Shown here: positions 42,779 to 52,887 of the stretch, piece by piece
Layout of the letters: each line of letters starts with the position of its first letter
Position numbering within the stretch: the stretch's first letter is position 1
DNA from: Yersinia entomophaga
Lineage (GTDB): Bacteria > Pseudomonadota > Gammaproteobacteria > Enterobacterales > Enterobacteriaceae
Assembly (NCBI RefSeq): GCF_001656035.1
Contig: NZ_CP010029.1
Coordinates: 3,532,074 to 3,596,073 of the forward strand
DNA length: 64,000 nucleotides
Direction of reading: 5' to 3'
Program-made: the position numbers and the translations under genes
Notes under the pieces: generated by a model
Seen by the model: only the letters and a program-made list of their open reading frames with translations
Told to the model about the DNA's origin: nothing
The model's database searches: none

Positions 42779-42794
42779 GTCAGTTGTCGGATAT

Positions 42795-43361
42795 TCATAT
42801 AGCTTGAGACTGGCCGCTGTAGACCAAACGCAGTTTAGGCCAGAGGCTTAGCCAACCTTTATCGGTTACTCGCTGATGAAAGGTCGCCAGATCGCCGTTT
42901 TTATCATTGAAAGTAATCGTTGAGGTAAACAAAGCCTGTAAACCCAGAGGCGCAATCAAAGTGAGGCTATCATCCGCTTCCAGCCGCACTCCGATAGCGG
43001 TTTCGACCTCGACCCAATAGCTGATTGCGTCCGCGGTGTTCAAATAAGGGGGACGGTTGCTGCGCAAGTGCATACGCGCCTGATTTTTTACCGACCACGG
43101 CAGCGGAGATTGCATCAGAAGCTGCGCTTCTAACTCTTTATCGCGCTGTGGGTGAATGTTATCGCGGTCAAAGTAGACCAGATCGATATCATTCAGCGCA
43201 GTGCTGTCGGCATAATCCTGCAGCCGGTCCCATACCAGATTACGCACAAAACCGGCAGCCAAACACCATTGGCTTAATCCTAATTGACGGGCATGACGTA
43301 GGGCTTCCATGCGTTGGCTATCGGACTGTATCCACTCAATAATTTGCTGTTGCTGAGGCAT
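42795..43361 (-). CDS. Nucleotidyltransferase family protein (COG3575)
   Basis: 188 aa from the ATG at 43361. The open frame reaches 43481, but that start lies inside the tRNA-Ala terminator, so the shorter form is preferred. The motif LAAGFVRNLVWDRL followed by LNDIDLVYFD (the metal-binding D-x-D of polymerase-beta-like transferases) is typical of this uncharacterised family. The substrate is unknown. It ends just before the sigma-28 promoter and is transcribed in the same direction as the FlxA-like gene. Confidence 0.8.
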   Translation of the reverse strand: MPQQQQIIEWIQSDSQRMEALRHARQLGLSQWCLAAGFVRNLVWDRLQDYADSTALNDIDLVYFDRDNIHPQRDKELEAQLLMQSPLPWSVKNQARMHLRSNRPPYLNTADAISYWVEVETAIGVRLEADDSLTLIAPLGLQALFTSTITFNDKNGDLATFHQRVTDKGWLSLWPKLRLVYSGQSQAI

Positions 43362-43466
43362 AGAAATCCAAACTGATTTATCTGATGAATAAGCGAGAAA
43401 TAGCATGCCAGCCCGGAAGGGCGAATAGGTAGCGACCGGATCAGTTGTTTTTTGAATAGCAGAAAG

Positions 43467-43494
43467 CAAAAGACCGGCCATAGGCCGGTCTTTT
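43467..43494 (-). terminator. Terminator after tRNA-Ala pair
   Basis: AAAAGACCGGCC (43468-43479)/GGCCGGTCTTTT (43483-43494), three-base loop; a strong intrinsic terminator on both strands. Confidence 0.9.
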
Positions 43495-43500
43495 AAATGG

Positions 43501-43576
<76 letters not shown>

Positions 43577-43660
43577 ACAAATGTGGTGTAGTACTGGAAT
43601 TTATACTGAAAATTATTTGTACCGCCAATCAACCTTAATTGCATTCAATCAAGCGAAGTT

Positions 43661-43736
<76 letters not shown>

Positions 43737-43903
43737 AATGTACACATAATAAATCGTGTGAACGGGGCGCATGATATGAAACCGCAGAAACAGTGTCAAC
43801 GGCTAATTCCATTTCTGTGTTTAAGCGCTGAAAAAGCCGCCAAATCAGCATAAAAAGCACAGAATAATGGATGACGTATCACAGCTTTCACTTTTATAAA
43901 GAT

Positions 43904-43930
43904 GAAAAAAAGCGGCCAATTCAGGCCGCT
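43904..43930 (-). terminator. Terminator after gltX
   Basis: AGCGGCC/GGCCGCT stem (43911-43917 with 43924-43930), 6-nt loop, then seven T on the minus strand. Confidence 0.9.
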
Positions 43931-43954
43931 GTGAGACTCGAAAAAACGAAAGTC

Positions 43955-45370
43955 TTACTGTTGCGCTTCGCGTTGAGCGATAAATGCCAGCGCTTTATCG
44001 ATACGAGATAGCGAACGTGACTGACCGATAGCATAAACGGTGACGTCCATGCCTGGGGACTGACCTGCACCAGTCACGGCTACACGCAGTGGCATACCGA
44101 CTTTGCCCATACCTACGCCGAGGTCGTCTGCGGTGCTCTGAATCGCATGATGAACGTTTTCAGCTGTCCAATCGGTAATGGCAGCCAGTTTAGCGCGTAC
44201 CGCTTCCAATGGCTGACGAGCAACTGGACGCAGGTGTTTTTTAGCCGCATCTGCGTCAAACTCGTCAAACTCTTCATAGAAATAGCGGCAGGATTCGGCC
44301 ATTTCTTTCAGTGTCTTGCAGCGTTCGCCCAGCAATTTAACGATTTCAACCAACTCAGGGCCGTTGCGGGTATCAAAACCTTGCTGTTCGATATGCCAAG
44401 CCAGATGGACTGCCACCTGCTCCGGCGGCAGAGTATTAATGTAATGATGGTTCAGCCACTGTAGTTTTTCCGTATTGAAGGCGCTGGCGGACTTACTGAT
44501 GGCATCCAGAGTGAAGAGTTCTTTCATTTCTTCAACGGAGAAAATTTCCTGATCGCCATGAGACCAGCCCAAGCGAACCAGATAGTTCAGCAAGGCTTCT
44601 GGCAGATAGCCATCATCGCGGTACTGCATAACGCCCACCGCGCCGTGGCGTTTGGACAGTTTTTTACCGTCGTCGCCCAGAATCATGGAAACGTGAGCAT
44701 AAACTGGAACCGGAGCGCCCAGCGCTTTCAGAATGTTGATCTGGCGTGGTGTATTGTTGATATGGTCTTCACCTCGGATAACGTGGGTGATTTCCATATC
44801 CCAGTCATCAATAACAACGCAGAAGTTATAGGTCGGAGAACCATCGGTACGGCGAATGATTAGATCATCCAGTTCCTGGTTGCTGAATTCGATTGGCCCG
44901 CGGATTTTGTCATCAAAGATAACGGAACCTTCCTGCGGGTTACGGAAACGCACCACGCATGGCTCATCGGCGCTGTGGGTGCAATGGCTGTCGCGGCAGT
45001 GGCCGTCGTAGCGAGGTTTTTCGCCGTTAGCCATTTGGGTTTCACGCAGTTCGTCCAGACGCTCTCTGGAGCAGTAGCAGCGGTAGGCGGTGCCGTTTTC
45101 CAGCATTTGATCGATTACCGCGTTGTAGCGGTCAAAACGTTTAGTCTGGAAGTATGGGCCTTCATCCCAATCCAGGTTCAACCAGTTCATCCCGTCCATA
45201 ATGGCGTCAATGGCTTCCTGAGTAGAGCGCTCCAGATCGGTGTCTTCTATACGCAATACAAATTCACCACCTAAATGACGAGTGAATAACCAGGAATACA
45301 AGGCGGTACGTGCGCCACCTACGTGGAGGTAGCCGGTAGGACTGGGTGCAAAACGGGTTTTGATTTTCAT
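43955..45370 (-). CDS. gltX: Glutamyl-tRNA synthetase
   Basis: 471 aa from the ATG at 45370, the E. coli length. The frame continues 35 codons upstream without support. HIGH-type signature [11 protein letters not shown] near residue 9; KMSKS-type KLSKRHG; and a zinc-site Cys pair with [13 protein letters not shown]. It charges tRNA-Glu. Divergent from the tRNA-Val cluster, as in E. coli. Confidence 0.97.
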   Translation of the reverse strand: MKIKTRFAPSPTGYLHVGGARTALYSWLFTRHLGGEFVLRIEDTDLERSTQEAIDAIMDGMNWLNLDWDEGPYFQTKRFDRYNAVIDQMLENGTAYRCYCSRERLDELRETQMANGEKPRYDGHCRDSHCTHSADEPCVVRFRNPQEGSVIFDDKIRGPIEFSNQELDDLIIRRTDGSPTYNFCVVIDDWDMEITHVIRGEDHINNTPRQINILKALGAPVPVYAHVSMILGDDGKKLSKRHGAVGVMQYRDDGYLPEALLNYLVRLGWSHGDQEIFSVEEMKELFTLDAISKSASAFNTEKLQWLNHHYINTLPPEQVAVHLAWHIEQQGFDTRNGPELVEIVKLLGERCKTLKEMAESCRYFYEEFDEFDADAAKKHLRPVARQPLEAVRAKLAAITDWTAENVHHAIQSTADDLGVGMGKVGMPLRVAVTGAGQSPGMDVTVYAIGQSRSLSRIDKALAFIAQREAQQ

Positions 45371-45598
45371 TGGGATCAAGTGCCTTATTACGCTACGCCT
45401 GTCGGCAGAGGCCGACGATTGCTCGGAATTTGAAAAAAGTAGGCCACATTCTATCACTCTGCCCCAATTCCTCAACGCCGTTCCGGAGTAGACTGATAGT
45501 ATTCGTGGTGTTTATGGCTAAAGAAACGTCAACGTTGGTGATAAATATCGCATCCTGTTTAAAATTGCGGCGAACGATTGTTTTCGTTCTAAAAAGCG

Positions 45599-45626
45599 TT
45601 GACTCACTTCGAACTATCCCTATAAT
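45599..45626 (+). promoter_or_regulatory. Promoter of tRNA-Val/Lys operon
   Basis: TTGACT (45599-45604), 16-bp spacer, TATAAT (45621-45626), followed by a G+C-rich GCGACTCC discriminator as usual at growth-rate-controlled stable RNA promoters. The tRNA begins 21 bp after the -10. Confidence 0.88.
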
Positions 45627-45646
45627 GCGACTCCAACAACACGGCG

Positions 45647-45722
45647 GGGCGATTAGCTCAGTTGGTAGAGCATCTCCTTTACACGGAGGGGGTCATCAGT
45701 TCGAATCTGGTATCGCCCACCA
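45647..45722 (+). tRNA. tRNA-Val (TAC) copy 1
   Basis: 76 nt with CCA; acceptor GGGCGAT/ATCGCCC, anticodon loop TTTACAC with TAC. Confidence 0.96.
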
Positions 45723-45764
45723 AACTCGACGTGTTAGCAGTAAGAAATAGAATGAGATAGATGA

Positions 45765-45840
45765 GGGCGATTAGCTCAGTTGGTAGAGCATCTCCTTTAC
45801 ACGGAGGGGGTCATCAGTTCGAATCTGGTATCGCCCACCA
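45765..45840 (+). tRNA. tRNA-Val (TAC) copy 2
   Basis: Identical in sequence to copy 1; 42-bp spacer. Confidence 0.96.
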
Positions 45841-45887
45841 CTCATCACTCATTGAGTTGTTCAGCAGTACCGTTGTAAGTAAGAAGT

Positions 45888-45963
45888 GGGCGATTAGCTC
45901 AGTTGGTAGAGCATCTCCTTTACACGGAGGGGGTCATCAGTTCGAATCTGGTATCGCCCACCA
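45888..45963 (+). tRNA. tRNA-Val (TAC) copy 3
   Basis: Identical in sequence to copies 1 and 2; 47-bp spacer. Confidence 0.96.
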
Positions 45964-45977
45964 CTTCTTAAGACTTC

Positions 45978-46053
45978 GGGTCGTTAGCTCAGTTGGTAGA
46001 GCAGTTGACTTTTAATCAATTGGTCGCAGGTTCGAATCCCGCACGACCCACCA
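45978..46053 (+). tRNA. tRNA-Lys (TTT)
   Basis: 76 nt with CCA; anticodon loop CTTTTAA with TTT. Last gene of the Val-Val-Val-Lys cluster (valU valX valY lysV order of E. coli), 14 bp after the third Val. Confidence 0.96.
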
Positions 46054-46529
46054 TCTCCTTCTCGCATCAGTAAACTCCCCAAAAAAATAACATACTGCAC
46101 GATTCGTGTGGGTGAGACCTGCGTTCAGGCTCGAGCCAAGCAAAGCACGCACCATTCCTATTTCCATTTTATCTCCGTCAAATTTCCCTAAAACCGCGGT
46201 TTTCAGCCATAACGCTTTTGCCTAGGTTCACTTATTGCGCTTCGTATCCTCTAAATAGCTTGCTGAAAAAACCTCGCTTATACGGGTAAATAGATTATTT
46301 CATGCGTATAAAGCCAGCAGAGAGGCTGACACAGCGTAGGTTAACGAGGAGTACGGAAATAAGCCGAGCTTTCTCATAAGGCGCAGGGAGCAGTAAGGGC
46401 GCTTAATTCAATTTAGGGGAAGTGCTGTGGCGTAGGATGTTACGGCTGCTGGGCGGCTGATAAGATGGCTGGGAAAAACGGCGTGACATGTTACTGATGA
46501 CTGAAAGATTGAAGAAACTGTGGGCATAA
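46054..46529. other. Intergenic region tRNA-Lys / nupC
   Basis: About 475 bp without a convincing gene. A 14-bp perfect palindrome AAAACCGCGGTTTT at 46190-46203 may end the tRNA transcript. I see no integrase or attachment-site repeat next to the tRNA. Confidence 0.5.
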
Positions 46530-46553
46530 AAAAAGGCGCTGCAGCGCCTTTTT
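46530..46553 (-). terminator. Terminator after nupC
   Basis: A 24-bp perfect palindrome, AAAAAGGCGCTG and its complement; A-run and T-run on each side make it work in both directions. Confidence 0.88.
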
Positions 46554-46569
46554 CATCAACCGACTTAGA

Positions 46570-47754
46570 TTAAAGCACCAGACCAGCAATAGAGGCGGAC
46601 AGCACGCTAACCAGCGTTGAGCCGTACAGCAGTTTCAAGCCGAAGCGTGAAACCACGTTGCCCTGATGCTCATTCAGCCCTTTAATCGCACCGGCAACAA
46701 TACCGATGGATGAAAAGTTAGCGAAAGAAACCAGGAATACGGACAGGATACCGACGCTGCGCGGAGACAGTTCGGAAGCCACTTTTTGTAAGTCCATCAT
46801 GGCAACAAATTCGTTAGAAACCAATTTGGTTGCCATGATACTACCGACCTGCAGCGCTTCATGAGTTGGGACGCCCATAACCCAGGCAAACGGGAAGAAG
46901 ACGTAACCCAGAATACCCTGGAAGCTAATACCAAATGCGAAGGTGAACAGGGCGTTAACTGCAGCGATCAGCGCGATAAAACCAATCAGCATAGCGGCAA
47001 CGATAATCGCAACCTTGAAACCGGCCAGGATGTATTCACCCAGCATTTCAAAGAAGCTTTGGCCTTCATGCAGCGTACCCAGTTGTAGCTCTTCTTCTTC
47101 GCCCACTTTGTATGGGTTAATCAGTGACAGCACGATAAAGGTACTGAACATGTTGAGTACCAGCGCGGCGACAACAAATTTAGCATCCAGCATCGACATA
47201 TAAGCACCAACGATCGACATGGAAACCGTCGACATCGCAGTGGCAGCCATGGTGTACATGCGTTTTTCAGACATCTTGCCTAAAATGTCTTTATAGGCGA
47301 TAAAGTTTTCTGATTGACCAAGGATCAGCGAGCTGACGGCGTTGAAAGATTCCAGCTTACCCATGCCGTTCACTTTAGAAAGCAGGGTACCGATCAGACG
47401 AATAACCACAGGCAACACTTTGATATGTTGCAAAATACCGATCAACGCGGAAATGAAGACGATAGGGCAAAGCACTCTCAGGAAGAAGAAGGCCAGACCT
47501 TTGTCACCCATATTGCCGAAAACAAAATCGGTACCGGTCGCGGCGAATCCGAGTAATTTGTCGAAGAAGGCGGCGAATCCTTTCACAAAACCCAGGCCCA
47601 CTTCCGAATGAAGGAAGAAGTATGCCAATAGCACTTCAATAACCAATAACTGAATGACAAACCGAATGCGGATGCTCTTGCGGTCTTTACAAATTAGCAG
47701 AGCCAAAATGGCTACGACGACCAAGGCCAACGCAAACTGCAGAATATGGGACAT
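46570..47754 (-). CDS. nupC: Nucleoside:H+ symporter NupC
   Basis: 394 aa concentrative nucleoside transporter, mostly hydrophobic. Family blocks: [76 protein letters not shown], and a C-terminal [17 protein letters not shown]. It imports nucleosides with protons. Divergent from mntH over 400 bp; E. coli nupC is under CRP/CytR, and a TTGCAAATA inverted repeat upstream may reflect this. Confidence 0.96.
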   Translation of the reverse strand: MSHILQFALALVVVAILALLICKDRKSIRIRFVIQLLVIEVLLAYFFLHSEVGLGFVKGFAAFFDKLLGFAATGTDFVFGNMGDKGLAFFFLRVLCPIVFISALIGILQHIKVLPVVIRLIGTLLSKVNGMGKLESFNAVSSLILGQSENFIAYKDILGKMSEKRMYTMAATAMSTVSMSIVGAYMSMLDAKFVVAALVLNMFSTFIVLSLINPYKVGEEEELQLGTLHEGQSFFEMLGEYILAGFKVAIIVAAMLIGFIALIAAVNALFTFAFGISFQGILGYVFFPFAWVMGVPTHEALQVGSIMATKLVSNEFVAMMDLQKVASELSPRSVGILSVFLVSFANFSSIGIVAGAIKGLNEHQGNVVSRFGLKLLYGSTLVSVLSASIAGLVL

Positions 47755-47829
47755 GTGTGCTCCAAACTTGAGGCAGGCTAGATTTCGGAGGTCATTTTAT
47801 GTAACGCCAACATTAAAAACGAGACATTG

Positions 47830-47865
47830 ATTGCAAATATAAAAAGTCACCTGAGTATTTGCAAT
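47830..47865. promoter_or_regulatory. Inverted repeat upstream of nupC (possible CytR site)
   Basis: ATTGCAAATA (47830-47839) and TATTTGCAAT (47856-47865), perfect 10-bp arms 16 bp apart, 76-111 bp before the nupC ATG. CytR uses spaced repeats of a TTGCAT-like octamer, so CytR is a reasonable guess. The rest of the 400-bp gap holds no gene. Confidence 0.5.
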
Positions 47866-48095
47866 TAAATTAATAGGTTTCGTCACAAAACGACGCATGT
47901 TAAAAATTTTCTTTATTTGTAGCGTGATGGTGCTAATTTGTTGAGAGTTCTTGCGCAAAAAGCCGCAGGGTTTAGTGAATACAAGCACAGATTTCCAGAA
48001 AGTAAAACCCGGCTATTGAAACAGCGATCTTGGCGGGTGGTTATTCAGAAAGATTGGCTATCAGAGAGATAAGTTTTACCAATGCAAATGCGCTT

Positions 48096-48114
48096 GATAA
48101 TTATTATCATTTAG
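48096..48114. promoter_or_regulatory. Fur-box-like site before mntH
   Basis: GATAATTATTATCATT matches the Fur consensus at 14 of 19 positions over 48096-48114. A separate inverted repeat GAGATA-N7-TATCTC follows at 48122-48140. In E. coli mntH is repressed by Fur and MntR; I cannot recognise an E. coli-style MntR palindrome here. Confidence 0.6.
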
Positions 48115-48156
48115 ATAATATGAGATAGACATAATATCTCTAAGGGCAAAATTGAT

Positions 48157-49386
48157 ATGATGAATAGCCGCGCTACCGCTTCAGAGGGTCGTACATCAAG
48201 GAAGGTGAAGCTTTCCTTGATGGGGCCAGCATTTATCGCGGCTATCGGTTACATCGATCCCGGTAATTTTGCTACCAATATTCAGGCCGGAGCCTCATTC
48301 GGTTACACCCTGCTTTGGGTCGTGGTGTGGGCCAATCTGATGGCAATGCTGATCCAACTCCTCTCCGCAAAACTCGGAATTGCTACCGGTAAAAATTTGG
48401 CGGAACATATTCGAGATCGTTTTCCGCGTCCTGCTGTCTGGGCTTATTGGGTTCAGGCAGAAATTATCGCTATGGCAACAGATTTAGCCGAATTTATTGG
48501 GGCGGCTATAGGATTTAAATTATTGCTCGGGGTGACGTTATTAGAAGGCGCCATACTCACCGGTATTGCCACTTTCCTCATTCTGATGCTACAAAATCGC
48601 GGACAAAAACCCTTGGAGCTGGTCATTGGTGGCCTGCTGGTGTTTGTCGCCGCTGCTTATATTGTCGAACTGATCTTTTCCCAACCTGAAGTTAGCGCCT
48701 TGACGAAGGGAATGCTGATTCCCAATTTACCAAACGGCGATGCCGTATTTTTAGCCGCTGGAGTCCTGGGGGCGACGATTATGCCACACGTTATTTATCT
48801 TCATTCCTCCCTGACGCAAACCGGTGGAAAGGAATCAAAAGCCGATCGTTATGCCTCGACCAAACTAGACGTAGCCACCGCCATGACGATCGCAGGCTTC
48901 GTGAATTTAGCCATGATGGCAACGGCGGCAGCCGCTTTTCATTTTAACGGTTATGGCAGTATCGCCGAAATTGAACAGGCTTATCTCACGCTGCAACCTT
49001 TATTGGGTCACGGGGCGGCGACAATCTTCGGTCTGAGTCTGGTTGCCGCCGGGTTGTCGTCTACCGTGGTAGGCACGTTGGCGGGACAGGTAGTGATGCA
49101 AGGCTTCGTCCGTTTCTATATTCCGATTTGGATACGCCGCTGTATCACTATGTTGCCATCATTTGTGGTGATTATGATGGGAATGGATGCAACCCGAATA
49201 TTGGTGATGAGCCAGGTTTTGCTGAGTTTTGGCATTGCGTTGGCGCTAGTGCCTCTGCTGTCCTTTACTGGCAATCGGGAATTAATGGGAGAAATGGTTA
49301 ATTCCCGTTTGGTTCAGAACATTGGGAAACTGATCGTCGTGGTTGTGGTGGGGCTAAATCTATATTTACTCATTAGTCTGGCTTAA
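48157..49386 (+). CDS. mntH: MntH, Nramp-family Mn(II)/H+ symporter
   Basis: 409 aa with 11 predicted membrane segments. The metal-binding DPGN is at 34-37 in TM1 and MPH at 209-211 in TM6, both diagnostic of Nramp. It imports manganese and some iron and supports oxidative-stress survival. Divergent from nupC and convergent with ypeC, as in E. coli. A Fur-like site lies about 45 bp before the start. Confidence 0.96.
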   Translation: MMNSRATASEGRTSRKVKLSLMGPAFIAAIGYIDPGNFATNIQAGASFGYTLLWVVVWANLMAMLIQLLSAKLGIATGKNLAEHIRDRFPRPAVWAYWVQAEIIAMATDLAEFIGAAIGFKLLLGVTLLEGAILTGIATFLILMLQNRGQKPLELVIGGLLVFVAAAYIVELIFSQPEVSALTKGMLIPNLPNGDAVFLAAGVLGATIMPHVIYLHSSLTQTGGKESKADRYASTKLDVATAMTIAGFVNLAMMATAAAAFHFNGYGSIAEIEQAYLTLQPLLGHGAATIFGLSLVAAGLSSTVVGTLAGQVVMQGFVRFYIPIWIRRCITMLPSFVVIMMGMDATRILVMSQVLLSFGIALALVPLLSFTGNRELMGEMVNSRLVQNIGKLIVVVVVGLNLYLLISLA

Positions 49387-49399
49387 TAAAATTCGGATA

Positions 49400-49438
49400 A
49401 CCGGCGGATTGTTAGTGAATACCGCCGGTATTGTTTTT
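49400..49438 (+). terminator. Terminator after mntH
   Basis: ACCGGCGG (49400-49407)/CCGCCGGT (49422-49429) followed by ATTGTTTTT; the T-run touches the convergent ypeC stop. Confidence 0.88.
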
Positions 49439-49814
49439 AATCATCGTGGTCGTGATGATGGTGGCGACCATGATGTTTATTCTGTTGTTTTTTGTACTTT
49501 TTATACGCGTGCTTATCGTATTTCCAATAACGCCCATCGTGGTAATAGTAGTTTTTCTTCCACCAGTCCTTATCTCGCCAGCGATGGCCGTCCCAGTAAT
49601 GGCCGCGTCGACTGCGTTCACCTACATCCTGCCCCTGATGCCCTTGCCACCATTGACGATCGCGCCAGTCATAACCATCCCAGTAGTTCCCATTTCTATC
49701 CTGTTCGCCGATCTGTAAAGAGACGCCAGGAAGGAGATTGATACTGACGGCCTGCGCCTGCTGTGCCAAAGGTAATGTAGCCAGCACGACAATCAGCAAT
49801 AGGGGTTTTAACAC
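49437..49814 (-). CDS. ypeC: YpeC, DUF2502 periplasmic protein
   Basis: 125 aa from a GTG at 49814, preceded by AAGAAGGAAA. The frame is open to 49871 but that would bury the signal peptide. The signal sequence KPLLLIVVLATLPLAQQAQA is cleaved before VSINLLPGVSLQIGEQD, the DUF2502 core. Aromatic/Asp repeats (NGNYWDGYDWRDRQWW, GHYWDGHRWRDKDWW) follow. The C-terminal tail is Lys- and then His-rich, ending in several His/Asp pairs, which could bind metal. Next to mntH in E. coli as well. Function unknown. Confidence 0.85.
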   Translation of the reverse strand: MLKPLLLIVVLATLPLAQQAQAVSINLLPGVSLQIGEQDRNGNYWDGYDWRDRQWWQGHQGQDVGERSRRGHYWDGHRWRDKDWWKKNYYYHDGRYWKYDKHAYKKYKKQQNKHHGRHHHHDHDD

Positions 49815-49972
49815 GATAATTTCCTTCTTTATCTGTCGGTTGTGATAAAAACTGAGCCGACAGCGAGTCACGCAATATTAAGATATTAATAAAATAAATA
49901 GAATCTAGCGTTCAGATAAAACTGGAAAACAATGCTTTAGGAATTATCTGCCTGTTCATCATAAAGATGAAG

Positions 49973-49993
49973 GAGGGCGGATAATTCGCCCTC
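49973..49993 (-). terminator. Probable terminator after the aldo/keto reductase
   Basis: GAGGGCG/CGCCCTC, 7-nt loop; downstream minus strand is CTTCATCTTTA, a weak T-tract. Confidence 0.6.
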
Positions 49994-50019
49994 TGGTGAT
50001 GTGTAAAGTGGGAAAGCGA

Positions 50020-51009
50020 TTACAGCAGGATGGATTCTATACGCGCTATCTCCTCAACACTAAAGTGAGTATTAGTCAGGGCAGTTACCGCATCCTCAAT
50101 TTGTGCCGTTTTACTGGCGCCAATCAGCGCGGAGGTCACTTTGCCCTCACGCAGCACCCAAGCCACCGCCATTTGCGATAACTTTTGCCCGCGATCCGCT
50201 GCTAGATCGTTGAGTTGGCGTACTTTTGCCAGTTTTTCCTCGGTAATTTGCGCTGGATTAAGGAATTTACTGCCGCTGGCAGCACGGGAATCCTGAGGAA
50301 TGCCGTTGAGATAGCGATCTGTCAGCAGCCCGCCCGCCAGCGGTGAAAAGGCGATGGAGCCGACGCCAAATTCTGTCAGGACATCCTGCAAACCGTCCTC
50401 GATCCAGCGTTCGAACATAGAATATTTTGGCTGATGAATCAGGCAAGGCGTACCAAGGGCTTGCAGAATAGTCAAAGCCTGCTGCGCCTGTTCTGCGGGG
50501 TAGTTGGATAGCCCGATATACAGCGCCTTACCCTGTCGTACCAGCAAATCCAGCGCTTTCATTGTCTCCTCTAAAGGCGTCTGCGGATCGGGTCGATGGT
50601 GGTAGAAAATATCCACATAGTCTAATCCCATGCGCCGCAAGCTCTGATTCAGGCTGGCCACCAGATACTTCTTCGAACCCCAGTCGCCATAAGGGCCGGG
50701 CCACATGGTGTAACCCGCTTTAGAGGAGATAATCAGCTCATCACGATAAGGCTGCAGATCTTGCTGCAAGATTCGGCCAAAATTCTCTTCGGCTGAACCT
50801 GGCGGCGGCCCGTAATTATTCGCCAAATCGAAATGGGTAATCCCATGATCGAAGGCACAGTGAATCAGATTTCGGCTGTTTTCAAACAGTGTTGCATCGC
50901 CGAAGTTATGCCATAAGCCGAGAGAAATAGCCGATAGTTTTAAACCGCTGTGACCACAGCGCCGATACTCCATGTCTTGATAGCGGATAGGGTTAGCTTG
51001 GTAAACCAT
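50020..51009 (-). CDS. Aldo/keto reductase, YghZ (L-glyceraldehyde 3-phosphate reductase) type
   Basis: 329 aa from the ATG at 51009 with AAGGA upstream; the frame opens earlier at 51093. AKR14-type sequence: YRRCGHSGLKLSAISLGLW, catalytic DLANNYGPPPGSAE (Asp, Tyr), Lys in SSKAGYTMWPGPYGDWGSKK, His in YHHRPD, and NADPH-binding ALIGAS. E. coli YghZ (Gpr) reduces L-glyceraldehyde-3-phosphate and methylglyoxal. Divergent from the thiamine-diphosphate decarboxylase gene; a metabolic link is possible but unproven. Confidence 0.85.
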   Translation of the reverse strand: MVYQANPIRYQDMEYRRCGHSGLKLSAISLGLWHNFGDATLFENSRNLIHCAFDHGITHFDLANNYGPPPGSAEENFGRILQQDLQPYRDELIISSKAGYTMWPGPYGDWGSKKYLVASLNQSLRRMGLDYVDIFYHHRPDPQTPLEETMKALDLLVRQGKALYIGLSNYPAEQAQQALTILQALGTPCLIHQPKYSMFERWIEDGLQDVLTEFGVGSIAFSPLAGGLLTDRYLNGIPQDSRAASGSKFLNPAQITEEKLAKVRQLNDLAADRGQKLSQMAVAWVLREGKVTSALIGASKTAQIEDAVTALTNTHFSVEEIARIESILL

Positions 51010-51222
51010 GACAATCCTTAAGAGGAATAGGGCAGATAAATGAGTGTAAGCCTTTTCACTCATTCGGTTCGCCAGCGGGATCACAAGGCCCATAAAGTCA
51101 CGAAATATTTACAGTGCAGGATTGCTATTAATTCTAACGCATTAGATAAATTTAATTATTAGCTAATACTTTGCTTATGAACTTTTTATATGTTGGTTTT
51201 TTTCCTAAGGATCACGCGCGCT

Positions 51223-52887
51223 ATGAAAAGTAGTGTTTATAAAGTTGCCGATTATTTGCTGGATCGCTTGGCGCAAATTGGAATCAAACACCTGTTTGGC
51301 GTGCCGGGGGATTACAATCTCCAGTTTTTGGATCATGTCATCGCTCACCCGCAGATTGACTGGGTGGGATGTGCGAACGAACTCAATGCGGCCTATGCTG
51401 CAGATGGTTATGCGCGTACTCAGCCTGCTGCCGCGTTGCTCACCACCATGGGCGTGGGCGAATTAAGCGCTATCAACGGCATTGCGGGGAGTTTTGCCGA
51501 ATTCTTGCCGGTGATCCACATCGTCGGGATGCCGGCACAGCACTCCCAGCAAAAGAAAGAGCTGATACACCACTCTCTCGGTGATGGTGATTTTAGCCAC
51601 TTTTCGACTATGGCTGAAATGGTTAGCTGCGCTCAGGCCAATCTCACGTTGACCAACGCTGCCAGCGAAATAGATAGAGTAGTGGCAGCTGCGCTTGCTC
51701 AACGCAAACCGGTTTATTTACAACTTCCTTCCGATGTGGCAGAGATGCCGATCGACGCCAAACCCAATTCGCTGGCGTTTCAACAAGCGCCGTACTCATC
51801 TCAGTCATTGCGGGATTTTATCGACGCGGCGAGAGAGTCACTTGCTTCAGCTCGCCATGTGGCTGTATTGGCAGATTTTTTAGTGGATCGCTTTGGCGCT
51901 ACCCAGCAATTAAGAAATTGGCTAAGCCAAACTCATTTACCCTATGCGACATTACTGATGGGGAAAGGTATTGTAGATGAATCTCGCGCAGAGTTTATTG
52001 GTACTTACAGCGCAGCACCCAGTGATGAGCGGATTAGATTAACGATTGAAGGAGCGGATGTAGTTATTACCGTTGGCGTATGGTTTGTCGACACCATAAC
52101 CGCCGGATTTAGTCAGCAAATTTGTACGGAAAGACGCATTGATATCTGCCCTTTCGAAGCCAAAGTGGGTTCGCGTGTATTTAGCCAAATCCCGATGACT
52201 ATAGCCATTGATGCGCTGGCAAAACTGAGCCTGGAATTACAGCATGAATGGATACAGCCCGATGTTTACCATTGCCCGTTGCCGCCTTCTTTAGCACAAC
52301 ATCTGGATCAGCAAACATTTTGGTATCACATTCAGACGTTTTTGCGGCCCTTTGATATTGTGCTGGCCGATCAGGGTACGGCTTGCTTTGGTGCCGCAGC
52401 TCTGAGATTGCCCAAGGATGCGATATTTATTACCCAATCGCTGTGGGGCTCCATCGGATTTAGCTTGCCGGCGGCCTATGGCGTGCAAACCGGCAATCCG
52501 CAGCGTCGAGTCATTTTACTGATTGGGGACGGTGCCGCTCAGTTAAGCATTCAGGAACTGGGATCAATGCTGCGGGATGGGTTAAAACCCATTATTCTCT
52601 TGTTGAATAACAATGGCTACACCGTAGAAAGAGCTATTCACGGCGAAAATCAACCCTATAACGATATATCTACATGGAATTGGACTCAGTTACCGCAGGC
52701 GTTTGGGGCGGGTAGCGAAGTCATATCCCTGAAAGTGAGTGAGCCAGAGCAATTACATAAAGCATTGCAATTGGCTGATCAAAACTCGCAGCTAGTATTT
52801 ATCGAAGTTGTTCTACCGCAGATGGATATATCACCACTGCTGAGGAAAGTTACGGAATCTCTGCGAAACAGAAACGCCTCAACTTGA
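51223..52887 (+). CDS. Indolepyruvate/phenylpyruvate-type decarboxylase
   Basis: 554 aa from the ATG at 51223, the length of enteric IpdC. Thiamine-diphosphate enzyme: activating Glu53 in CANELNAAYAADGY, the decarboxylase His pair 116-117 in IHHSLGDGDF, and the cofactor motif GDGAAQLSIQEL...NNNGYTVE. In Enterobacter IpdC turns indole-3-pyruvate into indole-acetaldehyde on the way to auxin. Relatives also act on phenylpyruvate or pyruvate, and substrate choice cannot be read here. Its 3' end overlaps the convergent LysR gene by 9 bp. Confidence 0.82.
   Translation: MKSSVYKVADYLLDRLAQIGIKHLFGVPGDYNLQFLDHVIAHPQIDWVGCANELNAAYAADGYARTQPAAALLTTMGVGELSAINGIAGSFAEFLPVIHIVGMPAQHSQQKKELIHHSLGDGDFSHFSTMAEMVSCAQANLTLTNAASEIDRVVAAALAQRKPVYLQLPSDVAEMPIDAKPNSLAFQQAPYSSQSLRDFIDAARESLASARHVAVLADFLVDRFGATQQLRNWLSQTHLPYATLLMGKGIVDESRAEFIGTYSAAPSDERIRLTIEGADVVITVGVWFVDTITAGFSQQICTERRIDICPFEAKVGSRVFSQIPMTIAIDALAKLSLELQHEWIQPDVYHCPLPPSLAQHLDQQTFWYHIQTFLRPFDIVLADQGTACFGAAALRLPKDAIFITQSLWGSIGFSLPAAYGVQTGNPQRRVILLIGDGAAQLSIQELGSMLRDGLKPIILLLNNNGYTVERAIHGENQPYNDISTWNWTQLPQAFGAGSEVISLKVSEPEQLHKALQLADQNSQLVFIEVVLPQMDISPLLRKVTESLRNRNAST

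Noticed and set aside
45647..46015. Open frames with repeated SSVGRASPLHGGGHQFESGIAHH peptide
   Set aside because: They are translations of the three identical tRNA-Val genes, not coding repeats.
46054..46569. Possible integration site next to the tRNA-Lys gene
   Set aside because: No integrase, no repeated tRNA 3' end and no foreign genes; the gap leads directly to core nupC.
51190..51222. Eleven extra N-terminal residues on the decarboxylase
   Set aside because: The ATG at 51223 has AAGGA upstream and matches the family N-terminus.
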